DNA of 22,623 nt. Origin: DASSKF01 sp035690725. Its GTDB lineage: Bacteria; Actinomycetota; Actinomycetes; Actinomycetales; Dermatophilaceae. The stretch is taken from the NCBI GenBank assembly GCA_035690725.1, contig DASSKF010000072.1, forward strand, positions 1 to 22,623, written 5' to 3'. Shown here piece by piece: positions 22,006 through 22,623 of this stretch. Both the position numbers and the translations under genes were made by a program. The notes below the pieces were generated by a model. The model did not search any database. It was not told the origin of the DNA and worked only from the letters and a program-made list of their open reading frames with translations. Position 1 is the first letter of the stretch, and the number at the start of each line of letters is the position of its first letter.

Positions 22006-22623
22006 GTGAGTGACGCGCCACAGATCACGACCCGCGGACAGCTGCTCGCGACCGGCCACCGGTCGCGCACCGTCAAGGAGGAGCTCCGGGAGAACCTGCT
22101 GGACCGGCTGCGCTCCGGCACCCCCGCCTTCCCCGGCATCGTCGGCTTCGACGAGACGGTCCTGCCCGAGCTCGAGACGGCGCTGCTGGCCGGGCACGAC
22201 CTCGTGCTCCTCGGCGAGCGGGGCCAGGGCAAGACCCGGCTGATGCGCACCCTCGTCGGGCTGCTCGACGAGTGGAGCCCGGCCGTGGCCGGCTGCGAGA
22301 TCAACGACGACCCGGTCACGCCCGCGTGCCTGCGCTGCCGCCACCTGGCGCAGGAGGTCGGCGACGACCTGCCCCTGGTGTGGCGGCACCGGGACGAGCG
22401 CTACACCGAGAAGCTGGCGACCCCGGACACGAGCGTCGGGGACCTGGTCGGCGACGTCGACCCGGTCAAGGTGGCCGAGGGTCGCACCCTCGGCGACCCG
22501 GAGACGGTCCACTACGGGCTCGTCCCCCGCGCCAACCGCGGAGTCTTCGGGCTCAACGAGCTGCCCGACCTCGCCGAGCGCATCCAGGTCGCGCTGTTCA
22601 ACGTGCTGGAGGAGCGCGACATC
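22006..22623 (+). CDS. Magnesium chelatase-like MoxR/ChlI-type AAA+ ATPase, 3'-truncated by the window edge
   Basis: The first 206 codons of an AAA+ ATPase related to magnesium-chelatase subunit I/MoxR. The Walker A loop is GERGQGKT at 70-77. A Cys-containing insert follows (C97, C108, C111; CEIN and CLRCRHL). VGDVDPVKVAEGR lies at about 148-160 and NRGVFGLNELPDL occupies the Walker B/sensor region, with N184-E185 where D-E is usual. The REGION order (helical start, PGIVGFDETVLPELETALLAG, Walker A) matches actinobacterial proteins that are usually encoded beside a von Willebrand factor A-domain gene; that partner would lie to the right. The GTG at 22006 is supported by the TAGGGT element. No chlorophyll genes are present, so chelatase function is not implied. 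Confidence 0.85.
   Translation, partial: MSDAPQITTRGQLLATGHRSRTVKEELRENLLDRLRSGTPAFPGIVGFDETVLPELETALLAGHDLVLLGERGQGKTRLMRTLVGLLDEWSPAVAGCEINDDPVTPACLRCRHLAQEVGDDLPLVWRHRDERYTEKLATPDTSVGDLVGDVDPVKVAEGRTLGDPETVHYGLVPRANRGVFGLNELPDLAERIQVALFNVLEERDI

Overview
The window is high-GC DNA, strongly G/C at third codon positions and densely packed. Genes on the same strand often overlap by 4 bp. Gene content (actinobacterial hisDCB..HA order, PriA-like HisA, glnA2-glnE pair, PanB and GlnA2 close to the mycobacterial proteins as I remember them) points to an actinobacterium, probably Micrococcales and perhaps near Intrasporangiaceae/Ornithinimicrobium. The genus is inference from remembered homologs.

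Layout. (1) 1-906 (+): 3' part of an amidohydrolase-3 (YtcJ-like) gene. (2) 983-7313 (-): one uninterrupted histidine operon, hisD-hisC-[19-codon ORF]-hisB-unknown 209-aa protein-hisH-hisA/priA-sseB-like-DUF952, with no intergenic spacing at any junction. hisF and hisI, usual partners, are absent. (3) 7372-13301 (-): glnE, glnA2 and a PYROXD2/CrtI-like FAD oxidoreductase. The glutamine synthetase here has Trp where GlnE-controlled enzymes carry the adenylylated Tyr. (4) 13386-16062 (+): nadE (glutamine-dependent NAD synthetase) overlapping panB (pantothenate/CoA). (5) 16063-18241: an arsR-family regulator plus MFS-exporter pair on the - strand. It is bracketed by two inverted arrays, each of four 20-bp units, and has a clear promoter/operator. 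(6) 18242-19555 (-): M20 metallopeptidase, divergent from (7) 19604-20602 (+), an LLM-class flavin/F420 oxidoreductase. (8) 20674-21903 (+): a second MFS transporter. (9) 22006-end (+): 5' part of a Mg-chelatase-like AAA+ ATPase.

The genes are mainly core nitrogen and cofactor metabolism: histidine, glutamine synthetase and its adenylyltransferase, NAD, CoA. The less ordinary elements are the repeat-bracketed arsR-MFS cassette, a G-quadruplex-type motif after panB, the bridging micro-ORF between hisC and hisB, and a TANNNT hexamer 6-8 nt before the start codon of seven genes that appear to open transcription units, which suggests leaderless transcription. I see no tRNA, rRNA, CRISPR array, insertion sequence or prophage, and no gene-free stretch longer than 300 bp.
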